From NCBI GenBank assembly GCA_008477525.1, contig SPDT01000002.1:2232001-2296000 (forward strand): 64,000 nt of DNA. Reading direction: 5' to 3'. Below the pieces are notes generated by a model. That model searched no databases. It was not told the origin of the DNA and saw only the letters and a program-made list of their open reading frames with translations. This document shows positions 12,231 to 24,273 of this stretch, piece after piece. The stretch's first letter is position 1. Each line of letters opens with the position of its first letter. The position numbers were made by a program, and so were the translations under genes. The stretch comes from Hypomyces perniciosus. Lineage: Eukaryota > Ascomycota > Sordariomycetes > Hypocreales > Hypocreaceae.

Positions 12231-14950
12231 AACTTGGATTTTTCTGTGCTCTTTTGGCATTGCCATTAACTAAATGCCTTATCTATATAGAACTGAGACT
12301 TTTTAAGTTTATATAACTAAACTGTATAAAAATTTAAAAGTAGTAAGAGTTAAACGCTTTATAATTGCTTATAGTAATAGTATAGTTTCTCTAGCAGTAT
12401 ATATAATTGAGAAATACTTTTTTAACTGTAGGAAGCTCTTTTTCTTATCTTATAAATACCTTATTGCAGATAATGCACTGCTATAATAAAACCTATTTAG
12501 AAGAATAAACCGTTAAATAATAAGACTGCAATAATGGGAGAGATATAATACCTGCTTGATATTCAGTATATCTATATTTTGGGTTATTTAAAGTCTTTTA
12601 GATAGTTGCCTGGTGCCTTCCTATCTCTTTTTCGCATTCTATAATGGTATAGCCTTTGTTTTTTAGGTAAATAAGTTTCTCAAACTCTACCGTTCTAATT
12701 CTGTAAGTCTTGATCTATATATTCGGATATCTGTTAGAAATATAACTTGATTTAATTGAGAAAAAAAAAGAAATTATGTGCCATATACTTTAACGGCTTA
12801 AGTTTTTAAATTGCAGAAATATTATTTTAAATATTCAGGAAGGAAGCTTTGTTTATATATAGAATAGGTTTATTAATATTTTAGTAAAATTCTATATAAT
12901 GCTATAGAATTTTTATTGTTATTGCTTTGCCTATTTGATTTTTTGTATATATAAATATTAGGGCAGTAAGCTTACGCTAACGCAAGTTGCATAAGGTTTA
13001 AGTTCTTAATAAAGATACTTCTAGTGTTTCTTTAGCAGCTCTTTTATTTATTAAACGACTAAGTTCTTCTAACTCTGTAGGTGTTTAATTTATTGGCAAG
13101 TCTTTAATCGGATGTTGGTGAATGGTGTAAAGGTATTGTCTGTATTTAAAACTATTGGCTACTATTATATAATATATTTTACAAATATACTCCTGGTTGC
13201 TAAATAGCTAGGACTTGAAGTAAAACTATTAATTAGTATAAACTCTCTCTTAAAGGCTAAGAGATTCTTACTCTAGGTACCCTTTCTCCTCTTTTAGCCT
13301 TTAGCCTTGCCTTAACCAGCGCTTGACTGGAATTATCGTTATTTCAGATGTCTTGATTATCTTTATTATATTTATCCCCAGGTTAAAAGTCGTCATTAGT
13401 CTTATATATAGTTAAAAAGCTATTAGAGATATCGGCATTTAATTCGCGCTCTTTTTACTGGGAGGAAACTTTTATTCTTTGTTTTGTTAATGGCTGTAAG
13501 CCTTTTATAAGTGCAGGTCGCTTTCGCTTTAGTGTTAGTGATTGAAGTCTGGATAAATAAGGAGAATAAATAGTGAATCTGCCTATTAAACTGCAGAGAG
13601 TTTAAAGGTTATATAAGCGCTGAATCTTTATCTGTATTTATAGCTAGAACCTTATCTTAGGGACTATCAGCTTTACTTTTAGGCTAATTAGAATAATATC
13701 AAAAAAGGCTAAATAGCTTAAATAGAAAATATATATACTTTATAATATAAGAAAATAAAGTATATAATAAGAGATAATCTTACTATATCCAGGGACTCCT
13801 TTCTCTATATTATTAATTAATCTACTCGCGTAAAGCGAAATTATTGAAATATACTCCTTAAGTTAAAGGCTAAAGCTGTTGAAGCTGGGTGTTAGGTAAG
13901 GATACTGCTTTATTGATTAAAGACTGGCCGCGCTTTATAGTTTGAGAAGGATGCCTAATAGGAATCTATAAGCAGCAGAGCAATACCTTTAATTAGCTTG
14001 TCGGCTGGTCGAGGTAAAACTTTTACTGTTGGGGTTATAGAGTAGATAACTTGGCGCTAATGTTAGCATTTTGCGGTATCTCCTATTACTAGCTCGCAAC
14101 GTTAGTAATGTATTAGGTAGCTTGGCGCACAAACTCCTAGGGGTAGATTAGGGACATTAACCTGCATAAGCCACTCTGGACAAGTATATATAGGCTTACA
14201 ATGTGAATTTGAATATCGGCTAATATCCTAGCGTCGAATTGGGCCTGTAATTATTTAGGTGGGTCAATAACCGGAAGCGCACCTGCGCACCCTAGGCGCA
14301 TAACCAAGCTGATTTAAACTTACTTAATATCTAAAATCTTGCGTTATAAAGGCAACTGAAGAATTTCCACTTTAGGCTGCGACCAGTTTTAGCGCAAAAG
14401 AGGCTATAGACTGCATAGTAGAGCGAAAAGGGGAAAGGGAGGCAAAATATTAAGGAGAACCAGGGAAATCCTAATCTCTGCCTGTAAATATACTGTTATT
14501 AGCTGAAGGGCACGCCTAAATCCCTATTAGTATTACTTTTATTATCTCATTAGCTTAAATGAGGCTGTCAGGCAAGCAGCGCAATACTTTTCGCTCCCAC
14601 TTATTAGCGGCGATATTCTATAAATCCTCGAGTCCTGACCTATTATGTTATAGTATTCCTGCAAGCTTTTTAGTGTTTAGCTTTATTTATAAGGTTTAAT
14701 GTTTAGTAAGACGCGAAGAGTTAAGGCTAAAAGCAGTATATATAAATTTAGCACTTAATAAATAAATATAATTGCTTATATCCTCCTTTTATTCCTCTTC
14801 CCTCTTCTTTTTTCCTATATACAATCATATCTTTATCTTTACTTCTCTTAATCTTACAGCTATACCTTAGTATATCTGCTATTATATATTCTATACTAAT
14901 CCCGCTTCAGATAGTTTATTATTCTATTAACATTGCATTAATAAGGGCCA
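12231..14950. other. RIP-degraded tract, content not identified
   Basis: The DNA is AT-rich with TpA excess and no open frame of note. Minus-strand translation of about 13110-11800 keeps one coding-like frame (for example ELEELSRLINKRAAKETLEV) with stops mainly at presumed Gln positions, which suggests a decayed gene or transposase C-terminus. I cannot assign a family. Confidence 0.4.
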
Positions 14951-17400
14951 CTAAAACGGCATCCCTTTAAAATTAAATTAAATTAATTAATAAAATGGTT
15001 ATTTAACCTTTAAACTTTAATAATTTAAAGCTATGGGAAATTTAAGCGAAATTAACTACTTTAAAATAGGTTTTGAAAGCTTTACTAGGTCTAGCTATAA
15101 AATGCCTTTAAGCCCTTTCGCTTCGCTATATCTTTTGCAACGTTAACTATATATTAGAGGAATGCCCTTAAAAAGACCAATACTGCTAAATATAGCCGTT
15201 AATATTAACTGTAGTGGGAGGTGTATTGCAAGGCTAAGCCAACTATACTACAGGTGTAATATAGCTTACAATTTGCAGTCAATACTTTAACAGAACTCTT
15301 TTAGTAAACTTTTATACTGTTATTAATAAATTTATTGCTTTATTTTTATTAATAAAGACTGGCTTTTTCTGGGATATTGATTTTATTTTGGCTTAGGTAG
15401 ATACTTACTAAGCTGAACTTTAGCGCCTTAATTATTAGGTTTATATAAAAAGGATACTGCCAGCTATTAAATACTGGACTGCTAATAGTGTACCTAGAAT
15501 GCTTTGCCGGGACTGCCTGTCCTATAGCTTTTTCCTTTATTGAATAAAATAAGTAGTTTATACAGCAGCTACTATATAGTAGGGCAGTAGACTTATAGTT
15601 AAAAAAGAACTAACCGTTTTACTCTTTTACCTTAAACTTTAACTATATCGCGACGACTATATGAGTGCTGTTAGCCTATAGTGCGTTTACATCTATTGCT
15701 GAAATTATAATAAAATAGTGCCGCCGTGTCTTTATTCTTTATTTTATAGCTTTATGGTCTTACTAGCCGTGCTGCCGCACGTCTTGCTAACTTTCCTTTA
15801 AAGAGCTGTTGCTGGATATTACAGCTACTTTTATTCCGCAGCTTATAATGCAGATTATACAGTGGTCTTTTTAAGATCACTTAACTGCTAATAATAAGTA
15901 TCTAGAATTCGCAGTTTAGTCGCATACTGCGGATTCTTCTTTAAGTACTTAAAAGTATTGGCTAAAGATTGTTTTTAATTATTAAAATCAGTAAGTCTTG
16001 CTTTATATACTTTAGCTATATAGACAATATAATAGAACTCCCTATATAGAAACATATAAGTATATATTGTATTGGAATAGTATGGAAACTTATTAATTTA
16101 TATATAATAACCTTTAAGCTTCTGGCAATTTATAAATAACCTTTATTAATATCTTTAAATTACTAATTTCCAGCCTTTACGCTAATAATTGCTTGTAGTT
16201 GCTAGTGACTTTTTTGTAGAAGATGCAATAAGCGAGTACTTTAATAGTATATAACTAAGCCCTGACGGGTCTAAAGGAGTTATTATAGTTTAAGTTATTC
16301 AGGCAATCAGTTAATCTAGAAAGTAAATAAGGCAAGTTATTGTAAATTCTGGCAATACTGCATCTAAGTTATGCCCTTTAAAGAATCTATAGGCCAAATT
16401 GCCTATATACACTTTTCTCTAGTATATATAATAATAAATGATCTAGAATTAGCAGAAGGTTATAAAATAGCCTAAAAGGCTAGAACTCACTAAGACAGTT
16501 AGTAAAGGAATATCAACCTTCCTAGATATTATAATACTTATAACGCTAAAAAGATAAATGTCCAAGCTGTTAAAAGATTATTATAGTTTGTTAAGTCTAC
16601 GATATTGTCTCGGCTATAGCCTTATTAGTTAATTATAGTTGAGAGTGTAAATTCATAAGTTTATATAATAAACCTATATTATTTTAAGTAGTTAATGATA
16701 GATAAAGGCTATATACCAATTTCGCTGTTTATCTTTTGGCAGACGCGAGTGTATAACCAGCAGAAACCTAAATAGGAGAGCCCAAATATCCATAATGGAT
16801 TCTGGAAAAAGTATCTTTAGGTTATAAATAAGATTATTAGTCCGCCTCTTATTTCCCTCTATCTTACTTTGATACAAAGCGTGCTAAGCATCGTGAGCAA
16901 CTGCGCCTAATCTGAGTATAAGGTGAAGGACTAGGCGCTGTTCGAGTAATGAAGGATTGACAGCTATTTTATCTACTATAATTGGTGTAAATATAGGATA
17001 TAATGGCAAAACTATAGCCTTAAACTATAATAAAAATAAGGTTGGCTAACTGGATACCTAAAGGGGGAGATGCCGATACGCGAAATCCTATAACAGTTAA
17101 GCTTGGATTTTTGTATTTGCTTAAGTAAATAATAACATACCTTAATAATGCCAGATAATTCTATTTATATTATGCTTTTCGCCTAGTAGACGAGACAGTA
17201 TTTTAATTACAGGAGCCGGAAACCTAATGCTTAATACTATGACCTAAAAGGGCATATATAAAGCAGGTCAGGTTAACTCTAGAGCTTTAAGTGCAAGTTC
17301 TGGCAAGGTTGGTTAGTTAACTAGCTCAGTAACCCCACTTCCAAGAACCATTAAGTCACTATTTATACTGTTAGATTGTAAACTCTTGCCGAGGGAGTAA
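14950..17400 (+). pseudogene. RIP-degraded coding tract of unknown family
   Basis: One plus-strand frame runs for roughly 2.4 kb with coding-like content. Its interruptions are TAA/TAG, plus a few TGA where Arg CGA is plausible. The best part lies around 16640-17300: fragments read LYTNFAVYLLADASV, then SASYFPLSYFDTKRAKHREQ, then IKIRLANWIPKGGDADTRN. The absence of frameshifts and the limited types of stop fit RIP of a once-functional gene present in at least two copies. I do not recognise the protein. It could be a host gene duplicated like the DUF3638 gene upstream, or cargo of a mobile element. Limits are approximate. Confidence 0.5.
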
Positions 17401-18140
17401 AAGGGGCAGTTAATATATGATAAAAAGATTTATAATATATCCCTGCAGTATTACCTAAATATCCGCTATTCCCTATATACTATACAACCCTATTACTATA
17501 TACTATAAGCAATATATCTGCTAAATACAGTTTATTGCACTGCTTAATTAAAGCCTTTTATTTATCTAAGGAGAGTTTTAATGGCCTATTACATTTAAGA
17601 AACCTTTCCTGGATTTATTTAATAGTAATAGAATAAATGCTATTTTAGTCTAGAGGTTCTGAGTTAAGGGAAAAGTGTTATATTTTGCTTATAGATATAT
17701 CTTCTATATATAGACTATTTGTAAGGCTAGGAGTGTAGATTGTCTTATAAATAGGACTGACTACTATTAATTTATCCGAGCAGCTCTCTCTGCTTTAACA
17801 GAGGTTATTATTCTCTGCCAGTTATATAAAACCCAGTGGCTTTTCGGAGTATGCTGGGTTTAGATCCCGGCTGAGCGCGAGGTATAAAACATGGCTTAAA
17901 TTCGAAAGGGCCAGAAAACCATTAAGCTAATATCTAGTCCGTTACCTGCAAATATAGTATATTAACTAAAAAGTATATATATATATCTCTAAAGCTGCGG
18001 GCTATGAAAATCAGTATAATAGTTATTATATTGCGACTCCTTATATTTCTCTATATATAACTCCTCTGCTTTTAGTCCCTATTTATCTCTTTTTCCTTTT
18101 TTTAGAGGAAATCTTTTTAAGAAGGCGGTGAAAATGCAAT
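17401..18140. other. End of RIP tract, no gene seen
   Basis: AT-rich degraded DNA grades into normal sequence near 18140. I see no coding frame, RNA gene or repeat boundary here. Confidence 0.5.
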
Positions 18141-18941
18141 GAAAACTCCTGGCTTATAGTAGTGTTGACTCCAGTTAGAGAATACCAGCTTCTAGAAGAG
18201 ATCGCTCTGTTGTGTCCATTATCCAGGACATCACATAACAACGTGTCATAACAGGTATCTCAATTCCAACTCTGTTAACCTCCACTGGCTATTGCTTCGA
18301 ATTGGTTGCCCCTTGTTCTTTTACCCGTGAAACTATACAAGACTAGCACTATGGCAAGTATTATTATTAACTGGATATTTACACCGCAATTTCTTCTGCT
18401 TTATCGTATACCTTTACTTCTCTGACAATCATTTGTGTGGCAGCGGGGTGGGCGCTATCCACCAGTAGGGTATACAGCCGTCGGACCAAAGTGTAAGTTT
18501 AAAATGTAGTCAGACTTCAAACATCCCGCTCTGAAATGTCGAAACGGTTTCCATGTCACGATGAACAAGAAACATATGGGGAGATGACCGCCTTTGGTCC
18601 GAGATCACGACTATGGGTATAAAATAAGACCAGGGATGGTTTACTGGAGGCAATGTTCCCGCTGGATGGAAATAGAGGTAAGAACACTTACTTGCCTTCA
18701 CGGAAACGAAATGTATTTTTGTGGTACTTCGATTTCACGGGAAAACATTCTTTGCCAGACAAGGAGAGATGCAAAATCCTCGCAAAGGAGGATGTGGGTA
18801 AAGGCAGTAATAGCTCTGCTGCGGTGGATACGGGGAGAATAACGAACAAAATATTCAAGTTAAGATCATAGAAGTTAGGAGACACTATCTTCAATGTCAA
18901 CTTCCTGAACCTCATGGATGAAGAGCTAATTGTACAGAATT
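18141..18941. other. Non-coding interval downstream of the F-box-like gene
   Basis: The composition is normal. Several short overlapping frames exist on both strands but none has family features, splice support or composition suggesting coding. This is the 3' flank of the gene ending at 18942. Confidence 0.5.
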
Positions 18942-20921
18942 TCATGCACTAATAACTTCCAGCTTAGCCTGGTCAGCAGTAAACCAAAGGTGTACAGTCC
19001 CTTCCATTTTGCAACACTCCCATTTAGAGTCAATATCCTGGTGATAATGTTGAGGTGTTGAGGTAAAGGCAACACGAAGACTTTGAAACACAAATCTCGT
19101 GTGCGGCCGATGGTGTGTGGCGGCGGCGTAACAGAAGCGCGAAGGGTTTGCATAAGTTTGGACATTATCTAGTCCTAGTCGACACTGCCCAAGGGCTCGC
19201 TTTGTCCCGTCATGATATTCAATGATAATGCCCCTGCAAATACCGTACGACTCATCGCGACAGACCTGTGTGCGAAGAACGCTTTCCAGAGATGCCGAAG
19301 AAAAGCACGCGTCTCTAAAAGGACCGACTGCAGATTCAACTGTTGTGATCGTGATGCCACCTTGTCTTGGATGGGCGAGAGCGGCTGTGATTGCATAACT
19401 AGTAACATTATGAATAAGCGTTGGCTGTCGACCTGTTGCCCATCTCATTTCTAGTGCTTGTTGATTGATATGAGCACCAATTAGGACATCTCCTGACTTC
19501 ATGCGAAGCTAATTTTATTAGTGTCAGTTTTCTTCAATAGTAACGCTATGCCAGGTCTTACTATCAAGCAAGGTGATTGGAAAGGGTCAGTACCACTTGT
19601 TGGTATCCGCATGGCAAACGCGGTAACCTCGTCTTGAGGAGTCAATGGGACATAAAGCCAAGCGGCGCTCATTTGACATTGGGGCTCCAAGCTCTCAAAT
19701 GTCCCCAGGGCAGTTGGTACTCTCGCTGTGTGGTTATGAGTGGCAATGATAGAGTAACCTATAATAAAAAAAGTAATGCCCTTGCAGTACCGAGGGTTCA
19801 TTTCAATAGTTGCGAAGCGTGCGCACAAGGGGGGACTGAGAGGGTATAGGCTGGGTGGAGTTGGAATGTCCCAGATTTCAATGTCTGCTGCGTCTGGGAC
19901 TTGTAAACGGCACATGCCGAACTATTAAGATGTCTTCATTCAAATATGGAAAAGGGAATAATTGAAACGCACCTTGAAGTCTGCCTTCACCATTGAAAAT
20001 TGGTTTGGAGGTTCAATGATGGTGAAGACCTCGAATCCAGGTTGAAACTCGCAAGCTTGAGTCCTTTTCGCGATTCTCTCAATCTTTCTAATACCTCTGG
20101 AATCAATTGTAAGTCGAATGAGTTGTGTCGAATATCGTATATCCTCCTTAATAATGGGAAGGCCACCGCGATACCAGGAGTATACCTTGTGAAGGGGATA
20201 GGTGACAAGCTCATTCTGTGTAGCCACTTCCAGTTCTTGCGCAAGTTGCAAAACAGAGCAGTACCTCCATATAATATGCGGCGAAGAATTTCCCCGAATC
20301 ATCTCGACCAATTCGGGTACAAGTGTCCTCAGTCCGGGAAGTTTGTATGCCTCACTAACAACATGACTCATATTATAGGAACGACGAGGCAACAGCAGAG
20401 GCGCGGCCTGACGCCAGGGATACATCCTAGTTGCCGCAGTCCATAGCCGTTGAAATTTGTCGTTAACGTCGCATTTGCTTGCGAATAGCTGGAGACAATC
20501 TGCATGGAGAGTTGCGCTTTCGTTGGCTGATAAACATACCGGACATCCGGGGATTTTGCACCATTCATCAAAGAGCCCTTGGGCGCAATATTTGTCTTCC
20601 GTGAAGGTATATAAATCATAAACCTTCATGACATTATCGATGCATAGTACTGCGTTTGTCAGTGAAGTGTCAAGCAAGGGAGGACGCAACCCTCGGCCTC
20701 ATACATGCAACAATCCTGTCGCCGGGCAAAAAGGCTAGGCCACAGGCACAGCATTGCATATGAATTTGAATATGCAATGCACGAGACGCATGATGGCGGA
20801 GAATTTCCTCCATAGCTGGAAGGCTGGCGGCGAAGTGAAGTCGAGGCATTTCGGCCAGTCCCGCCTCCACACTATCATGAGGAGAAAGGAAGGAAACGCC
20901 AGTTCCATGGGAGCCTCTCAT
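18942..20921 (-). CDS. F-box-like protein of a large Eurotiales-specific family, four exons, about 606 aa
   Basis: Model: complement(join(18942..19508, 19562..19921, 19973..20649, 20705..20921)). Introns of 53, 51 and 55 bp have good signals (GTAAGA, GTGCGT, GTATGA donors; TAG or CAG acceptors). The exons sum to 607 codons with no internal stop. Near residue 60 a CCACGLAFLPGDRIVAL segment starts the domain. A CxxxxCPVC motif follows at about 103-111, an HADCLQLF stretch, then an F-box-like LPGLRTLVPELVEMI near 175. The C-terminal exon carries FSSASLE, then GICRGIIIEY and ALGQCRLG, hallmarks I associate with a widely expanded, uncharacterised family in Aspergillus and Penicillium. The role is unknown; F-box proteins usually recruit substrates to SCF ubiquitin ligases, which is inference here. 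A later in-frame Met (MQCCACG) could be the true start. It sits alone between RIP DNA and non-coding sequence. Confidence 0.8.
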
Positions 20922-21031
20922 GTATCACGTGTGTATATGAGTATACGGATAAACTCCGTTATAATCTGCACGTGATAACACAGATTCGGAGGGACAGATG
21001 CATACGGTCTGAGTTGATGCACAAGGCTGAA

Positions 21032-21160
21032 TTAATGTTCAATTCTGAAGGCTATGCCCAAGAGTTCATCAACGTCCCGCCCTGGAACTCGTTTCAACTC
21101 GGTTTCGCCTACGCGGGTCGCCAGATCCGTGGCTAGCGGCACGGCCCTCTTGTTAGACAT
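21032..21160 (-). CDS. Possible 42-aa small ORF or exon, unknown
   Basis: A short ATG-started frame reads MSNKRAVPLATDLATRVGET and continues to a TAA. Its composition is charged and coding-like, and ATG is preceded by A-rich sequence (GGAAAT). I recognise no family and found no convincing partner exon. It could be a real small protein, a remnant, or chance. Confidence 0.2.
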   Translation of the reverse strand: MSNKRAVPLATDLATRVGETELKRVPGRDVDELLGIAFRIEH

Positions 21161-22018
21161 ATTTCCATTCTCTTGAGTTTTTTCAGACAGCTTACATTTA
21201 CAGGGCATCGATTTTGCTTCTACTGTACAAGATGATGTCGTTTTCCCATAGTAGCCGCTTAACGCATATCGACTGCTAGTGCCAGGAATAGCATGCTCTT
21301 TGCTAAAGTTAGGTAAGTACAGTAGCGTGAGGTAGGTCCAGTAGGCCGAGTTAGCGCCCGCATTTTAGTGTCTGAAATGCAAAGGTGTATTCTAACGCCA
21401 ACATCGAATCGATTAGGCAGAGAACTTACTTACATGGAAGCATTTGCGATGCCTTGCAACAGGCTCCCCAAGTACCTTGAATTTACAAGAGAGTGTGCTA
21501 TACTTGGAACGGGCACTCTGATTGGCGCAATCGGATGAGGCGAGTGTCTAAATGGTTCACCTGGGAAAAGAAAAGCTACCCACTTACGATACAAGCAGCC
21601 AAACGTGTGGTGACACGTGTACCAGATCAGAAACATGCAGCTTGGCTTCATGCGGGAGGCCTAGGTAGCAGCCAAAAAGTGAGGCATTCTATTCTTCTCC
21701 CTTGATACGTTGCATCCCCTGTATTGGCAACTATGAAAATCGCGGTTTTGCTAGCTTTTGTAAAACCCAGGAAGTGGGCGAACTAGGTGCTATCTAATAG
21801 ATAGTTTTTGGGCAAAGAGAGCGGCGCTTTGGCCAATACTCGGTGGGTTGCGCCTTGTCCTGCTGTTACGTAGTCAACCCGCCGAGTGGAGTATTCCTTT
21901 CATGATTCACTATTCCCAATTCATAGATAGGTCTGATATTGCAATACAGTGTTGCTCAGTACATGAATGACATTTCAGGTCATGAATGAATAGAGCGTCT
22001 CTCCGTGTAGTGCTGATT
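21161..22018. other. Non-coding interval with a palindromic repeat
   Basis: No gene is supported. The only structured item is the 50-bp palindrome at 21838-21887, listed separately. Confidence 0.4.
21838..21887. repeat. 50-bp imperfect palindrome, MITE-like remnant
   Basis: ACTCGGTGGGTTG at the left end is the inverse of CAACCCGCCGAGT at the right end with one mismatch, separated by 24 bp. The right arm motif AGTCAACCCGCCGAG recurs near 35130, and with one change near 29240. This suggests termini of a small dispersed element. Confidence 0.5.
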
Positions 22019-22466
22019 TTATGCCGTGTTCGCACGAGGTCCCACTCCTCTTTCATCCAACACATCAAGGATCCCTACCAAAAATGCATTATTTTGCCAG
22101 TTCGGTCCACCAAAAATCTCCATCCTTTGATCCTTTGTCATTGGCTGTCCGCTCTGTATCGGCCTAGCCCATACACCAAGCATCCGATCCAACTCTTCAT
22201 AGGTTTTGCCACTCGAATTGCATATCCCAGTCATAGTCAACGGTGGTCCAAACGAGGCCCCAAAGTCCTTCTTGATAACTGCCATACTCCGTATAGGTCG
22301 TGTAATCGTCGGTTTCAACGTCGATATCGTAGTCGCCTTGTCCCCAGATGATTTCGCAGTTGGCTTGAATGCGTTGGCCCCGAGCGGAGGACATGACCAG
22401 ATATACATCTGTATTCGTGGCAGTGATATATTTCGATAAATGTAAAAGAAATATTGTGGTTGTCAA
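22019..22466 (-). pseudogene. Short protein of unknown function, two frames (unconfirmed intron or frameshift)
   Basis: The minus-strand frame starting at ATG 22466 encodes about 90 aa rich in Asp, Tyr and Trp (for example GDYDIDVETDDYTTYTEYGS) and stops at 22197. An overlapping frame carries coding-like sequence on to 22019 (TYEELDRMLGVWARP, later NNAFLVGILDVLDERG). The two could be joined by a 49-bp intron (weak donor GTGGCA, acceptor CTAG) or reflect a single-base frameshift near 22200. No family is recognised and no signal peptide is obvious. I list it as possibly broken because neither joining mode is convincing. Confidence 0.35.
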
Positions 22467-23226
22467 CTTTCTTCTTGATGTTGGGAATAAAAAGCCTGGT
22501 CAACTCAGAGGGGAACAGAGGGGATATACGAAGTAATGCTTGCGAGGTTCCGTGCAAATGACGAAGCACTGGAGTGCATAATGACAGTAGACGCTTTCAA
22601 TTCTCGTGAGCTGGCACTGTATACGTAACCTATTCTTCTTCTTAAGTTTACCCATTTCTTTGATCTACTTCCACATCCACCAAGTGCAAGGCCTCTTGCT
22701 CCTCGCATCTATTCCTATCCCATACCCCTTCTGTCGTTTCCCAGAGGATTGTTGCCCTGCAACTTGGACCTCAATTCTTCTTGTATTCCGCTAGGCATAA
22801 TAACAGCTTTCCTATGTTACATGTTCTTTCACGGGGGTTATCGTATCCACAGCTCATTTCGTTTCTTTCGTATAGAAGGGCGATTCCAACACCTTTCCCT
22901 CTTTTCTTACGGAGTACAATACTAGCTTCAATTAAACGAAGTACGAAGTACGGAGTTCCTTAATTTAAGAATCACTTAGTGGGCGGGGCCCGTGGTGCCA
23001 ACTAGTGGTTGGATAAAACATCCGTACCCTATCGGCAGCTTTCCTTCTAGCACTTTTTATATTAAGTTGCTCCTGATTTATCCCTCAAGCTTTCCACGAG
23101 GTCGTCAGTATAAGGTCAGCATTTGAGCCACCTTTTGGGCTTTTTTCGCTTAATCTTCAGCAGAATTATTGGAGAGTGGTAAAAATATATTTCAATAAAT
23201 GGCGTTATATTGAAATCCTACACAAG
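22467..23226. other. Non-coding interval upstream of the BTB gene
   Basis: I see no supported gene. The TACTCCGTA-type motif occurs at 22908-22916. A pyrimidine-rich stretch around 22640-22900 may be promoter or UTR sequence. Confidence 0.4.
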
Positions 23227-24273
23227 ATGGTGAATCCTGAACTCAATATTTTGTATGGCTTGCCTTCCATCACTCTTTTCTCTGATACTCATTTCAGCAT
23301 CCTTCCCTCGCAGCCATTCGCATTTGTCATTGGATCACAGAAAAAGCAGTTCATTATCCATAAGGCCGCTTTGACGGGACTTTCAAATAGCCTGCAAAAT
23401 CTCCTTGATGGACCTATGAGAGAGGCCAAAAAATATTGCGTCTATTGGGAAGACTTCGATGAGGAAACCTTTATCCGTTTCAGCCAATGGGTCTACACCG
23501 CAGATTACATGCCTACAGAACCAAATCTTCTTTTGGACGCCTCTCACATTGCAGCATCTGGAAAAGAATTGGTAACCAAGGTTTCACAAGATCGTCCACT
23601 TTATTCCGTCGCCTCCTTCGAGATCACCGATGAGAGTGAGAAAAAAAGCGGTTACCAACATCATGCGGCAACTTATACCTGGAACAAATGATGCAGCTCG
23701 TGCGGCTCCCACTTGAACTCTCACTTTTGTCGGTATTGTGGTACGTTGGACAGCTGCACGCTGGACCAAAAGCTTCCTAAAAGATTGACGAAGAAAGAGT
23801 CCATGATCAAAAGTTTCAACACGAGTAATAAATTCCCGTCTCTAAATGTAAAACGCTTTACGCCCCGCAAGAACATGGAGAGCCGCGAGGATTACAGCGA
23901 GATCTTCCTCACCCACGCTCGGCTCTATACTCTGGCCGACAAATACAATATACCAAAATTGCGTGAACTCTCATTGCATAAGCTTTACATCAGCCTAAAG
24001 CAGTTTACACTCTATCCGAGCCGCATGGGAGACACCACTAGCCTGGTCAGATACGCATTTGAGAACACACTTTCAGGGGACAAGCTGCGCATACTCCTAG
24101 TCGACTACTGTACATGCGTTATTGGGGACATGTATAAGAGTGGAAAGTTCAAGGAGGCCATTGATGGGGCGCCAGATTTTACATCTGGGTTGATGAAGAA
24201 GATGGCAGAGTGCCTTGACCAAGGGCCCCATAGATTCAGTCAACACTGTTCTATTAGGCGACGCTTAACCTAA
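23227..24273 (+). pseudogene. BTB/POZ domain protein with zinc ribbon, interrupted by in-frame TGA
   Basis: Translation from ATG 23227 gives a BTB/POZ fold of the fungal type: FAFVIGSQKKQFIIHKAAL, then CVYWEDFDEETFIRFSQWVY. A TGA follows at 23689-23691. The same frame continues at once with CSSCGSHLNSHFCRYCGT, a CxxC...CxxC ribbon. It then runs to 24273 with the family's usual C-terminal half (IFLTHARLYTLADKYNIPKL, VRYAFENT). The two halves therefore belong to one ancestral protein of about 348 residues. I tried GT..AG pairs around the stop and found none that restores frame. It is either a recent pseudogene, a readthrough gene, or a base error. Such BTB proteins are numerous in Eurotiales and are presumed Cul3 adaptors; the function here is unknown. 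Confidence 0.75.

Noticed and set aside
16692..16877. 61-codon minus-strand frame in the RIP tract
   Set aside because: It is the antisense of the degraded plus-strand coding tract.
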